Notes: generated by a model not told the origin, from the sequence alone. A DNA stretch of 64,000 nucleotides from Actinophytocola sp963727495 (GCA_963727495.1 CAVSGQ010000006.1:1364001-1428000); one strand, 5' to 3'. Positions 9,820 through 18,086 are shown, counted from the first letter of the stretch. Made by a program: numbers and translations.

Positions 9820-9960
9820 ATCGAACACGAGCAGCCCGACGAGGGCGGCGCGGAGAGCATCCCTTCGGTGCTGGACGTGGTGACGCCGGCACTGGAGCGC
9901 TCGTCCGCGCTGGCCGGCGAGCTGGCGCGGCTGCTGCTGCCGGCGCGCTTGTTCAGCTGA
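9820..9960 (+). CDS. possible 46-residue helical peptide with non-standard start
   Basis: An open stretch ending at TGA 9958-9960 reads as a protein-like peptide (EQPDEGGAESIPSVLDVV, then a helical Ala/Leu-rich end LAGELARLLLPARLFS). No ATG, GTG or TTG lies in this frame nearby. A strong GGGAGG sits 6-7 bases before an ATC codon at 9820, so an ATC start is conceivable. It precedes the WXG-like gene set and may belong to it. Alternatives are a frame error or a chance ORF. Confidence 0.25.
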   Translation: MEHEQPDEGGAESIPSVLDVVTPALERSSALAGELARLLLPARLFS

Positions 9961-10067
9961 GTCGCGGATGTGACCAGCTGTGCACACCGCGCTGGATTTG
10001 CTGGTCGGCGCGGTCCAGGATGACCAGGCTGAGGCGCAACAGGCAGGAACCGGGTGGAGGAAAGGCC

Positions 10068-10538
10068 ATGGCGCGCGAACGGGTGGACAGCTTCAGCGAG
10101 GCGAAGGAGCTGTACCAGGAGCACAGGTGGCACCGGCACGGAGCACACATCGGGCCGGACATCCACGCCGGGCACCTGCCGGTGCACGGTGCCGGCGGGC
10201 TGGACATGGACGGCATCGCGGCCGACTTCGACCAGCTCAGCGCCGCCGACAACCAGCTGCTCGCGCTGCGCGGCGAGCTGGAGAGGCAGCTCGCCGCCGC
10301 GGCCGAGCTGAACGCGCCGCTGGCCGACGGGACCAGCCCGGTGACCGGCCCGATGCGCAAGGCGTTCGCCCAGCGCACCGACCTGGAGGAGGGCGTGCAG
10401 GGCGCGCTGTACCGCTACCGCGCCGAGCTCGACGCCGTCCGCGACGCCATCGCGAACACCCTGGCCACCTACCGGGGCGTCGACGGCGAGGCGGTCACCC
10501 GCTTCAACCGGGTCACCAACCTGGAGGCCACCGACTGA
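10068..10538 (+). CDS. PE/WXG-like small secreted-type helical protein
   Basis: 156 residues; ATG at 10068 preceded by GGAGG. The N-terminal third is polar and His-rich, and the rest is predicted helical (LDMDGIAADFDQLSAADNQL, then a long Ala/Glu/Arg helix). The helical-hairpin character, and the position ahead of a WXG/PPE-like gene, suggest a partner in an ESX-type pair. There is no signal peptide. It is coupled to the next gene (TGATG at 10536-10540). Family assignment is tentative. Confidence 0.6.
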   Translation: MARERVDSFSEAKELYQEHRWHRHGAHIGPDIHAGHLPVHGAGGLDMDGIAADFDQLSAADNQLLALRGELERQLAAAAELNAPLADGTSPVTGPMRKAFAQRTDLEEGVQGALYRYRAELDAVRDAIANTLATYRGVDGEAVTRFNRVTNLEATD

Positions 10539-11731
10539 TGCACGCGCCGGACGACTACGACCGCCACCGCAGGCACCACACCTGGAACGAGACGCACCAC
10601 AAGGACGCCGCCGACCGCAGGCACGCCCGGCGGCGGACCGCGGAGCGCCACCGCAACCGCACCCCCGGGCGGTTCGGCAAGGTCAACTGGGAGGCCTACC
10701 AGCACGACGAGCTCTACAACATGATCATGAAGGCCGACCCGCGGCAGATGTACGAGCGGGCCCGCGCCTGGAAGGACCTGGCCGGCGCCATCGAGCACAC
10801 CACCGGGGAGGTCCAGCGGATCGTCCAGCAGGTGATGGGGAGCTGGCAGGGCCAGGCCGCGGTGAACGCGGGCAGCGCCACCACCGGCCTGATGCAGTGG
10901 GCGGGTGCCGCGAGCCACACCGCGGGCACGGTCGCGGCGAGGATGTCCGACTACTCCGAGGCGGTGGCCACCGCGCAGCGGCGCATGCCGGAACCGGCGT
11001 TCGCCACCGCCGAGCGCAACTTCCGCGACGGCTACACGGTGACCATGACCGGCGGGCCGGCCGACGCGGTCTTCCTCAGGCAACTGCTCTCCGACGGCAT
11101 GGTCAGCCACGAGCAGGCCCGCGCCCGCAAGGCCGAGGCGGTCGCGGTGATGGAGACCTACGAGTCGCACAGCAGGGCCGTGCACGACGAGATGCCGCAC
11201 TTCACCGACCCGCCGCCGACGACCACGGCCACCCCGGCGTGGACGCCGGCGGACGACCCGGGCGGCGGCGGTGGCGCGGGTGGCGGCGGCGCGGCCGAGC
11301 CGGGCGGCGGGACCTCCGCGGTGCCCGGGGCGAACGCCTCGACCACGGCCGCGAGCTTCCTCGACCCGGTCGGTCCCGGCGGAACCGGGCTGCCGGGCGG
11401 CACCACGTTCGGCGGGCCGGGCAGCCTGTCCGGCAGCGGCGGCGCCGAGGCGCTGCGCACCGGGTCGCCCTTCGGGGCCGGCGGTGCGGGCGGCGCGGCG
11501 GGCCTGGGAGCCGGAGCGCTCGCCGGCCGCGGGCCGGGCGGGGTCCTCGGCGGGCCGGGCGGGATGGTCGGCGGTGGCGCGGGCGCCCGGGGCGGTGCCG
11601 GCGCGTACGGCGGCATGCCGATGGGCCGCGGCGCGGGTGAGGAGGACGGCGAGCACACCAACAAGTACGACGAGGGTCTCGACCTGTTCGACGACCTGCC
11701 GCCCGCCTATCCTCCGGTGTTCGGCGCGTAG
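10538..11731 (+). CDS. WXG/PPE-like protein with Gly-rich C-terminus
   Basis: 397 residues. A short His/Arg-rich start is followed by a helical domain of about 180 residues containing GSWQGQAAVN, the W-x-G turn expected of WXG100/PPE helical hairpins. Then comes a Pro/Thr linker and a Gly/Ala-rich, low-complexity region of about 150 residues (GGAGGAAGLGAGALAGRG and similar), ending in an acidic tail (YDEGLDLFDDLPPAYPP). It resembles PPE-type type VII substrates of Pseudonocardiaceae. No EccC-type ATPase or other ESX membrane component is in the window, so secretion would need a machine encoded elsewhere. Confidence 0.65.
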   Translation: MHAPDDYDRHRRHHTWNETHHKDAADRRHARRRTAERHRNRTPGRFGKVNWEAYQHDELYNMIMKADPRQMYERARAWKDLAGAIEHTTGEVQRIVQQVMGSWQGQAAVNAGSATTGLMQWAGAASHTAGTVAARMSDYSEAVATAQRRMPEPAFATAERNFRDGYTVTMTGGPADAVFLRQLLSDGMVSHEQARARKAEAVAVMETYESHSRAVHDEMPHFTDPPPTTTATPAWTPADDPGGGGGAGGGGAAEPGGGTSAVPGANASTTAASFLDPVGPGGTGLPGGTTFGGPGSLSGSGGAEALRTGSPFGAGGAGGAAGLGAGALAGRGPGGVLGGPGGMVGGGAGARGGAGAYGGMPMGRGAGEEDGEHTNKYDEGLDLFDDLPPAYPPVFGA

Positions 11732-11751
11732 CTCGAGTCGAGGAGGCGGCC

Positions 11752-12048
11752 GTGTCCGGGTTCGAGGCCGATCTGGCCGCCATCGGGGTCGCCGCCCGCT
11801 CGCTCGCGGCCGCCGCCGAGTCGGTCGCCGCCGCGACCGACCGGCTGGAAGGCTGCGCGCAGCTGGGTCCGGGCCGGCTCGACGCGGTCGCCGGCGAGCT
11901 GATCGACCGCACCCGCGGTGAGCTGTCCGGCGTGCTGCGCGCGGTCACCGGGGACGCCGCGCTGGCCGAGTCGGTCCGCGACGAGTACGCCGCGCTGGAC
12001 GCGGACGCCGCCGACGCGCTGCGCCGCGCGGGCGGTGATCGTCGGTGA
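11752..12048 (+). CDS. ESX-like 98-residue helical protein
   Basis: 98 residues, GTG start at 11752 with GAGGAGGCGG upstream. All-helical and Ala-rich (FEADLAAIGVAARSLAAAAE), close to the roughly 100 residues of EsxA/EsxB-type proteins, but without a clear central W-x-G. Its stop overlaps the GTG of the next gene (GTGA at 12045-12048). It probably forms a heterodimer with the neighbouring WXG protein, by analogy with ESX pairs. Confidence 0.6.
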   Translation: MSGFEADLAAIGVAARSLAAAAESVAAATDRLEGCAQLGPGRLDAVAGELIDRTRGELSGVLRAVTGDAALAESVRDEYAALDADAADALRRAGGDRR

Positions 12049-12848
12049 CGGTCCACCGGGGCCCCTACCGCGGCCTGGAGTTCGACCCGGCCCCGGGCCG
12101 GCCCGACGCCGTGCAGGCCACGATCGCCCAGCTCACCGCGGCGGACGAGGCTCTGGGCGCGGTCGAGCCGGCGCTGCGCGACGCCGAGCGGCACTCGGCG
12201 GGCTGGCAGGGCGAGGCCGCGGCGGCGTTCCGCGACCGGCTGCAGGCCACCCCCGCGGACCTCGACGCCACCCGGCGGAGGCTGCGCGACGCCGTGGCCG
12301 CGCTGGAGCGGTGGGCCCGCAGCCTCGCGGCGAACCGCCGGCACACCGAGCAGCTGGACGCGACGGCGGTCCGGCTGCGCCGCGGGCTGTCCGCCGCGCG
12401 GGACGCCGTGCAGGACAAGCAGGACGCGCTCGACCTCGCGGCCACCCCGGGCGTCGCGGCCGGCGCGAGCGTCGAGCTGTCCGCCGCGGAGGGCCGGGTC
12501 GCCGAGCTGGAGGCCGAGCTCGACGCGGTGCTCGACGAGGCGCGGGCGCTGGAGCGCGACCACCGGCGCGCGGCCGACGAGGTCGCCGACGAGCTGGCCG
12601 CCGTCGGTGGCGCCGCACCCGTCCCGGCCGCCGGGCAGCGGCCCGCGATCAGGGCGCTCGCCGGCGCGCTGGGTGAGGCGTCGCGCACGGCGGCGGCGCT
12701 CGGCGGGCTGCTCCGCCCGCCCGGCTCGGCACCCGGCGCCGTACCGGCCGGCGCCACGGCCGCGCTCGCCGGCGCGTTCGCGGGCGGGCTGGGACCGTCC
12801 GGCGAGCCGATCGTGCTCGGCGAGACCCCGCTGCGGGCGGACTCGTGA
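12045..12848 (+). CDS. WXG-motif coiled-coil protein
   Basis: 267 residues. Near residues 50-60 is SAGWQGEAAAAFRDRL, a textbook WXG turn followed by an amphipathic helix. Residues about 60-190 are predicted coiled coil (heptads of Leu/Ala/Arg/Glu), followed by an Ala/Gly/Pro-rich tail. It belongs with the upstream ESX-like gene, overlapping it by 4 bp, and overlaps the downstream gene in the same way. Probably a type VII substrate or surface protein. Confidence 0.65.
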   Translation: MTVHRGPYRGLEFDPAPGRPDAVQATIAQLTAADEALGAVEPALRDAERHSAGWQGEAAAAFRDRLQATPADLDATRRRLRDAVAALERWARSLAANRRHTEQLDATAVRLRRGLSAARDAVQDKQDALDLAATPGVAAGASVELSAAEGRVAELEAELDAVLDEARALERDHRRAADEVADELAAVGGAAPVPAAGQRPAIRALAGALGEASRTAAALGGLLRPPGSAPGAVPAGATAALAGAFAGGLGPSGEPIVLGETPLRADS

Positions 12849-13429
12849 GGCTCGCCGCGATCGAGGGGGTGACCCCGGTGTCCGTGCGGTCGGTCGAGGC
12901 CACCGAGCACGCCCTGACCGACGCGATCATCGAGGTGCGCGGGCGCGAGGTGGCGCACGACCCGGGGATCGCGCTGGCCGCCCGGGACGCCGCCGAGCTG
13001 GCGCACGCGAACGGCGCGGGCCTGGTGGCGGTGGTGACCCACCCGGGCGCCGACCCCGCGATCCTGGTCGGCATGGTCGTCGTCGCGGACACGCCGCTCG
13101 GCCCGGACGCGGCGGCCGAGCTGCGCCACTACCTGGCCGACGGGGCGGGCGCGGACATCCGCGAGGTGACCGAGTCGCGCACCGGGCGCGGCTACCCGGT
13201 GGTGATCGCCGAGCGGCTGCTGGTGGACGGCCCGCCGCCGCACTCCGGCTGCCAGCTGCAGGCGGTGGCGATCGACCCGGCGGGCCGGCGGATGGCCGTG
13301 TTCACCCTGCACTCCACGACCGGGCGCGGCTGGCTCGAGCTCGCCGCGGTGCTGGGCAGGCTGGTGTCGTCGGTGGACTTCGAGGTCGCACCGGACGACC
13401 CGCGGATGCGGGTGGCCAGCGGCCGCTGA
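12845..13429 (+). CDS. conserved cytosolic protein of the WXG cluster, unknown function
   Basis: 194 residues with mixed alpha/beta character (VEATEHALTDAIIEVRG, LVAVVTHPGADPAILVGMVV, AVFTLHSTTGRGWLELA). No signal or membrane segment. As the last gene of a fully overlapping WXG operon, it could be a dedicated chaperone of the EspG kind, but sequence similarity to EspG is not evident to me. A repeat array begins 65 bp after its stop. Confidence 0.5.
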   Translation: MRLAAIEGVTPVSVRSVEATEHALTDAIIEVRGREVAHDPGIALAARDAAELAHANGAGLVAVVTHPGADPAILVGMVVVADTPLGPDAAAELRHYLADGAGADIREVTESRTGRGYPVVIAERLLVDGPPPHSGCQLQAVAIDPAGRRMAVFTLHSTTGRGWLELAAVLGRLVSSVDFEVAPDDPRMRVASGR

Positions 13430-13494
13430 GCCGCCCCGCGGACCACGCGAGCCGCAGATCCAGAGGACACGACCCGGTGCTACCGGGTACCGGC

Positions 13495-13662
13495 GAGTCG
13501 TCCTCTGGCATCGTCGAGTCGTCCTCTGGCATCGTCGAGTCGTCCTCTGGCATCGTCGAGTCGTCCTCTGGCATCGTCGAGTCGTCCTCTGGCATCGTCG
13601 AGTCGACCTCTGGCATCGTCGAGTCGACCTCTGGCATCGACGAGTCGTCCCCTGGCATTGCA
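13495..13662 (+). repeat. 21-bp tandem repeat array, left arm of convergent locus 1
   Basis: Eight head-to-tail copies of a 21-bp unit that begins GAGTCG(T/A)CC, continues YCTGGCATC and ends GTC. The first five copies are identical; the last three vary by one to three bases. It fills the space after a plus-strand stop and points away from that gene. The same unit type recurs near 36.2 kb. Confidence 0.95.
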
Positions 13663-13683
13663 GATCCGGCTCGTGAGGGTGGG

Positions 13684-13831
13684 AGTCGGCGATCGCGTGG
13701 GAGGGCGACTCGGCCGCGTGAGGGGTCGACTCGGCCGCGTGGCGGGTCGACTCGGCCGCGTGGGAGGTCGACTCGGCCGCGTGGGGGGTCGACTCGGGTG
13801 TGTGGGGGGTCGACTCGGGTGTGTGGGGGCG
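13684..13831 (-). repeat. 21-bp tandem repeat array, right arm of convergent locus 1
   Basis: Six regular copies, plus a diverged one, of a 21-bp unit. On the minus strand each begins GAGTCGACC followed by a C-rich CCCCCAC-type segment. CGACTC recurs on the plus strand at 13706, 13727, 13748, 13769, 13790 and 13811. It runs out from the stop of the minus-strand TIGR03086 gene, so the two arms are inverted and complementary at the 9-bp core GAGTCGACC/GGTCGACTC. Confidence 0.93.
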
Positions 13832-13845
13832 GGTGGGAGGGAGTG

Positions 13846-14420
13846 TTAGGGCGTCCAGGCCGGGTCGCGTCCGGTGAGGCCGAGCACGCGGTCCAGTGTG
13901 GACGCTCCGGGCGCACCGGGACCTCGGGCCCGTAGACGCCGATCTCGCGGCCCTGCGCGGCGCTGCGGGCGACCTCGCCGTGCACGTAGCGCAGCAGGTC
14001 CTCGTCCCACTCCGGGTGCTGGCCGCTCGCCCGCGCGAGGTCCCAGCCGTGCACCACCAGCTCGCCGGCGACCATGCCGCCGACCAGCTCGGCGGGCAGC
14101 TCCGCATCGCCCATGCGGGTCGGGCCCTCCCACGCGCCGGGCCCGGTCCACGCGGCGACGAGCCGCTCGGTCTGGTCGGTCAGCGCGGCCGCCCAGCCCG
14201 GACCGGCGAGGTCCACATCGGACTCGGCGGCGGCGGGCGGCGGCACGGCGCGCTTGTCGGCGGCGCCGGTCAGCGACGGTCCCCAGAACAGCAGGTGGTT
14301 GACCAGCGCGCGCACGTCGTACTCGGCGCACGAGGTCGGCGCGGCCGGCCGGCCGGGCCCGACGTTGCGGACGATCTCGACGAACGGCGCGGCCGCGGTC
14401 GTGAGGTGGGTGGCGGACAT
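13846..14420 (-). CDS. TIGR03086-family (mycothiol-dependent DinB-like) protein, frameshifted
   Basis: About 191 residues after repair. ATG at 14420 (MSATHLTTAAAPFVEIV), central EYDVRALVNHLLFWG (the metal-ligand His of the DinB/maleylpyruvate-isomerase-like fold) and ELVVHGWDLARASG. The family C-terminus LDRVLGLTGRDPAWTP lies in another frame and ends at TAA 13848-13846. One missing base in the run at 13909-13911 explains the break. Without repair, the main frame would run on into the repeat array. The family is thought to bind metal and use mycothiol; the exact reaction is unknown. Confidence 0.82.
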
Positions 14421-14509
14421 GGCCGCAAGGCTGGCACGCGCGCGCCGGGGCCGTCTTGAACAAACGCGACGGCGACCGGGGCGCGACGAACGGGACGTAG
14501 ACTCGCCGC

Positions 14510-15265
14510 GTGTCGAGGGACGTCCGCGAGCTCGGCGGCGCCTGGACGCGCCACCAGCGGCACGCGTTCCCGGCCCCCTCGGCGGACCTCGCCGGGTACG
14601 TCGCGCGCCACTGGGTCGTCTCCTGGCACTACCGCGAGCCCTACCGGCAGAAGATCGTGCCGTACCCGAGCGTGGACCTGACCTTCTCCGGCGGCCGGGC
14701 GACCGTGCACGGCGTCGCGAGCGGGTACCGGATCAGGGTGCTGGAGGGCGACGGCGGCGTGTTCGGCGTGGAGTTCCGGCCCGGCTGCTTCCGCCCGGTG
14801 CTGGGCGCGCCGGTCTCGACGCTGGCGGACCGCTCGGTCGACGCGCGGGAGGTCTTCGGGCCGGACCTGCCCGGGTCGCCGGAGCGCTCGGCCGACCCGG
14901 AGCCGGTCGAGCGGTTCCTGCGCGCGCACCTGCCCGAACCGGACCCGCGCGCCGCGGCGGCCGCCGACATCGTCGCCGCGATCGCCGCCGACCCCGGGCT
15001 GACCAGGGTCGACGACGTCGCGGCCGGGGCCGGCACGAGCGTGCGGCAGCTGCAGCGGCTGTTCGCCGAGTACGTGGGCATCGGGCCGAAGTGGGTGATC
15101 CGCCGCTACCGGCTGCACGAGGTCACCGAGCGGCTCGCGGCCGGCGCCGGGATCGACTGGGCCGCCCTGGCCGCCGAGCTGGGCTACGCCGACCAGGCGC
15201 ACTTCGTGCGCGACTTCAGGGACATGTTCGGCGAGACCCCGACCTGGTACGCCCGGCGCTACTGA
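14510..15265 (+). CDS. AraC-family transcriptional regulator
   Basis: 251 residues from the GTG at 14510. The N-terminal half is a DUF6597-type sensing domain (ADLAGYVARHWVVSWHY, YPSVDLTFSGG, GVEFRPGCFRPVLG). The C-terminal half is an AraC DNA-binding domain with two helix-turn-helix motifs (TSVRQLQRLFAEYVGIGPKW and the ELGYADQAHFVRDFRDMFGETP signature). Divergent from the TIGR03086 gene, which it may control; the 89-bp gap would hold both promoters. Confidence 0.88.
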   Translation: MSRDVRELGGAWTRHQRHAFPAPSADLAGYVARHWVVSWHYREPYRQKIVPYPSVDLTFSGGRATVHGVASGYRIRVLEGDGGVFGVEFRPGCFRPVLGAPVSTLADRSVDAREVFGPDLPGSPERSADPEPVERFLRAHLPEPDPRAAAAADIVAAIAADPGLTRVDDVAAGAGTSVRQLQRLFAEYVGIGPKWVIRRYRLHEVTERLAAGAGIDWAALAAELGYADQAHFVRDFRDMFGETPTWYARRY

Positions 15266-16197
15266 GCGGACAGCACGCGGTCCCGGTAGTCGCGCGGGGT
15301 CTCGCCGACCACCTTGCGGAACGTGCGGGAGAAGTGCGCGGCGTTGGCGAACCCGCACTGCCGGGAGATCTCGCCGATGCCCTTCACCGCGTGCGCCGGG
15401 TCGCCGAGCAGCTCCCTGGCCCGCTCGATGCGCAGCTGCCGGATCCGCCCGGAGACCCCGTCGCCGTCGTCGAACAGCTGGTAGAGGCGGCGGCGGGAGA
15501 TGAACAGCGCGTCCGCGATCCGGTCGGCGGACAGCCCCGGGTCGGCCAGGTTCTCCTTGATGTACTCGACCGCGTCGCGGCGGCGGGTGGCGATCGCGTC
15601 CGCGCGGTTCAGCTCGGTGCGCAGCGCGCTGCGCAGGACCAGTTCGGCGAGCCCGGTCAGGTACGGCTTGATGCCGTGCTGGTCGAGCGAACCGGCCACC
15701 ACCAGCAGGTGCGCGACGGCCGCGGCGAACAGCGTCTGCAGCGGCCGCTCGACCGGCACCGGGCGGAACAGCAGCGGCCGCAGCTCGCCGAAGCTGATCG
15801 AGAGCTTGCCGGTGGCCACGGTCAGCAGCACCGTGCCGTGCCGGCCCGGGCGCTCGCCGGGCCGCGCGCGCAGCGCGCACTCGGGGAAGTCCAGGCGCAC
15901 CCCGCCGGCCGGCAGGTAGCGCGGCAGCGAGGCCCGCATGACCAGCTGGATCCGGTCGGGCTCGGCCCGGTTCCTGGCCAGCCCGGGCTCGCGGATCGCG
16001 TCGATGGCGAGCCGGGCCGCACTGGCCCCGGAGGCGCGGACGACGAGGTAGCCGGCGGCCACCTCGTCCGCGGGAGGCGCCTCCCGCTCCGGGGCGCCGT
16101 TCGCGGGCGGCGGCGACCCCAGCGCGGCCGAGAGCGCCGCGAACCGGCGTTCCAGGTTGGGCGGGACCCGCCGGGGACCGGCCTGCCCACCCTGCAT
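15259..16197 (-). CDS. AraC-family transcriptional regulator
   Basis: 312 residues. An N-terminal cupin-like ligand-binding part of about 190 residues is followed by a C-terminal AraC/XylS domain (LSADRIADALFISRRRLYQL and QCGFANAAHFSRTFRKVVGETP). It overlaps the other AraC gene tail to tail by 7 bp. No obvious target operon adjoins it; the gene upstream on the same strand is the L,D-transpeptidase. The ligand is unknown. Confidence 0.87.
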   Translation of the reverse strand: MQGGQAGPRRVPPNLERRFAALSAALGSPPPANGAPEREAPPADEVAAGYLVVRASGASAARLAIDAIREPGLARNRAEPDRIQLVMRASLPRYLPAGGVRLDFPECALRARPGERPGRHGTVLLTVATGKLSISFGELRPLLFRPVPVERPLQTLFAAAVAHLLVVAGSLDQHGIKPYLTGLAELVLRSALRTELNRADAIATRRRDAVEYIKENLADPGLSADRIADALFISRRRLYQLFDDGDGVSGRIRQLRIERARELLGDPAHAVKGIGEISRQCGFANAAHFSRTFRKVVGETPRDYRDRVLSAQ

Positions 16198-16250
16198 CGC
16201 GTGCTCCCGCCCGCCGCCGGACCCTGACCCGGGCGATTATGCCCGGCGGG

Positions 16251-17480
16251 TCAGGCCAGGGCGGACATCCCGGCCCACTGGTTCCACGGGATGGCCCAGT
16301 CGTAGTAGTCGCCGTCGGACGGGTCGAGCTGCTTGGTGCTGCCGGTGATCTCCACCGGGTCGCCGATCATCGCCTCGTCGAAGTAGGTCCTGGCGTTGTC
16401 CGGGGACAGGTTCACGCAGCCGTGCGAGACGTTCGTGTTGCCCTGCGCCCACACCGACGGCCCGTACCCGTGGATGAACTCGCCGTTGTTGGAGATGCGC
16501 ACCGCCCACGGCACCTCCACGTTGAAGTACTTGTACTTCGGGTTGGTCATCTTGTAGGTCTCGTGCTTGGACATCACGACGTGCGTGCCGCTGTTGGTCA
16601 CCCGGCCCGGGTCGGAGTCGAGGCCCATGCTGGCCGGGAAGTTCTGCACGAGCTTGCCGCCGCGGAACACCTTGACCCGGTGGGTCTTCGTGTTCGCCTT
16701 CACGACCTGGTTGCGGCCGATGGTGAAGTGCGCGCTCATGTCGCTCGCGCCGAACACGCCCTCGCCGTAGGGCACGGCGTAGAGGTCGAGGTTCACCGTG
16801 ACCTGGGTGCCGGCCGGCCAGTAGGTCCTGGGCCGCCAGTGCGCCCGCCGGTCGTCCAGCCAGGCCCACGAGCCCTGCACCGGCACGGACGTGCGCACGG
16901 TCATCGCCCGCTCCGCGGCCGCCTTGTCCGAGACCGGCCCGTCGAAGGTCACCGCGATCGGCATCGCGACGCCGTAGGTCCGCCCGTCGCCGGTGTTGAT
17001 CGAGGTGCCGATCAGCGCGTTCGGCGTGGTCGTGGTGAACGCGCCGGAGATCTGGCGGGTCTCCCCGTCCGCCCCGACCGCGGTGCCGGCCCAGGTGTAG
17101 GTCTTGCCGAAGCCGAGCGGCTCGCCGACGGTCCACGCGGTGTGGTCCGGCGAGAGCGTGCCGACGACCTTCTTGCCGGCCGGGTTCGTGAGCGTCAGGG
17201 TCTTGATGGTGCCGTCGCTGACGGTGACCTTCACCGGCGCGACCGGGCTGACGTTCTTCGCGCCCGCGGCCGGCCGGAACGCGATCTTGGCGGCCGGCTT
17301 GGGGGCGGCCTGGACCGTGGGCCGGTCCTGGGACGTGACGCCGGACGCCGGCTTCGCGTGTCCCTGCGTGCCGGAGCTGCACGCGGTCAGCCCCAGCGCC
17401 GCGACCACGCCGACGGCGATCATCGGCAGCACCAGCCGCCGCGACCTTCCGTGAGCGCGCCCGCCCCTGTGCACAGCCAT
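16251..17480 (-). CDS. L,D-transpeptidase lipoprotein
   Basis: 409 residues from the ATG at 17480. Lipoprotein signal with LGLTAC lipobox, then a Ser/Pro linker, two Ig-like domains (KIAFRPAAGAKNVSPVAPVK; GVAMPIAVTFDGPVSDKAAA) and a C-terminal YkuD domain. The catalytic motif is SHGCVNLSPDNA, with His and the Cys nucleophile; HGYGP carries the other conserved His. This is the layout of mycobacterial LdtMt2-type enzymes, which make 3-3 peptidoglycan cross-links outside the membrane. A perfect CRP-type palindrome lies about 80 bp upstream. Confidence 0.92.
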   Translation of the reverse strand: MAVHRGGRAHGRSRRLVLPMIAVGVVAALGLTACSSGTQGHAKPASGVTSQDRPTVQAAPKPAAKIAFRPAAGAKNVSPVAPVKVTVSDGTIKTLTLTNPAGKKVVGTLSPDHTAWTVGEPLGFGKTYTWAGTAVGADGETRQISGAFTTTTPNALIGTSINTGDGRTYGVAMPIAVTFDGPVSDKAAAERAMTVRTSVPVQGSWAWLDDRRAHWRPRTYWPAGTQVTVNLDLYAVPYGEGVFGASDMSAHFTIGRNQVVKANTKTHRVKVFRGGKLVQNFPASMGLDSDPGRVTNSGTHVVMSKHETYKMTNPKYKYFNVEVPWAVRISNNGEFIHGYGPSVWAQGNTNVSHGCVNLSPDNARTYFDEAMIGDPVEITGSTKQLDPSDGDYYDWAIPWNQWAGMSALA

Positions 17481-17558
17481 CCCGTCCCCCTGTCGATACC
17501 CCGGCTTCCTCACATCTCTTTCGACGCCTTTGCCCGGTGTGACGTTGGCTCGTTCGGA

Positions 17559-17574
17559 TGTGACACAGATCACA
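17559..17574. promoter_or_regulatory. CRP/GlxR-type binding site
   Basis: TGTGACACAGATCACA: a perfect TGTGA-N6-TCACA palindrome matching the consensus of CRP-family regulators (GlxR/Crp in actinobacteria). It is 79 bp before the L,D-transpeptidase start and about 255 bp before cspA. Binding is predicted, not shown. Confidence 0.7.
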
Positions 17575-17829
17575 AATGTCCACCCACGTTTTGCCTGCGG
17601 AGATCGTCTCGGGGCGGTAGTCGGCCGTATGCAAGTGGTAGTGCTACGAGTGCTCTACGCGATAAGCTTCGCCGCGCAGGCCGTTAGTTTCTGTGTTCGT
17701 GCTTTCCACGCTCGCGGAACGAAAACGCGGGCGTGCGGCTTCTTCGTCGAGGTTGGCGAGGGCAACGCCCGGGGGCTGCCGGGGTTGCACGGCGTAACCC
17801 CATGCTGATCCTGCGATGGAGGCAGGTAG
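17575..17829 (+). promoter_or_regulatory. cspA upstream region and probable long 5' leader
   Basis: No gene fits between the transpeptidase and cspA (17481-17829). The last 190 bases before cspA are less GC-rich at first (GTTAGTTTCTGTGTTCG), then form a structured GC-rich leader (CCCGGGGGCTGCCGGGG). Cold-shock genes usually have long structured leaders, so this may be an RNA-level control element. The ribosome site is GGAGG at 17818-17822. Confidence 0.4.
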
Positions 17830-18033
17830 ATGGCACAGGGCACTGTGAAGTGGTTCAACTCCGAGAAGGGCTTCGGCTTCATCGCCGTCGACGACGGCGG
17901 GGCTGATGTCTTCGTGCACTACTCGGAGATCCAGGGCAAGGGCTTCCGCACCCTGGAGGAGAACCAGCGGGTCGAGTTCGAGGTCGGGCAGGGCACCAAG
18001 GGGCCCCAGGCCACGAACGTGCGCGCGCTCTAG
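17830..18033 (+). CDS. cspA: cold-shock protein, CspA family
   Basis: 67 residues, a complete cold-shock domain: MAQGTVKWFNSEKGFGFIAV contains RNP1 (KGFGFI) and DVFVHYSEI contains RNP2 (VFVHY). It binds single-stranded nucleic acid and acts as an RNA chaperone. It is monocistronic: a long leader precedes it and a strong terminator follows 16 bp after the stop. The symbol is the family name; paralogues are common in actinobacteria. Confidence 0.96.
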   Translation: MAQGTVKWFNSEKGFGFIAVDDGGADVFVHYSEIQGKGFRTLEENQRVEFEVGQGTKGPQATNVRAL

Positions 18034-18049
18034 GTTTGCCGGCGTGTGA

Positions 18050-18086
18050 GGCAAGGGCCCCGGTCTGCGCGACCGGGGCCCTTGCC
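18050..18086 (+). terminator. rho-independent-type terminator of cspA
   Basis: A perfect 15-bp stem: GGCAAGGGCCCCGGT (18050-18064) pairs with ACCGGGGCCCTTGCC (18072-18086) around a 7-base loop. There is no long T run, as is usual in high-GC actinobacteria. It may also serve the convergent minus-strand gene. Confidence 0.9.

Noticed and set aside
9118..9987. N-terminal extension of the thioesterase to about 289 residues
   Set aside because: The extra 96 residues have out-of-frame-like composition, and the GTG at 9699 begins a normal-length family protein.
13495..13831. CRISPR array
   Set aside because: Units are contiguous 21-mers with no unique spacers, there are two opposed orientations, and no cas genes are nearby.
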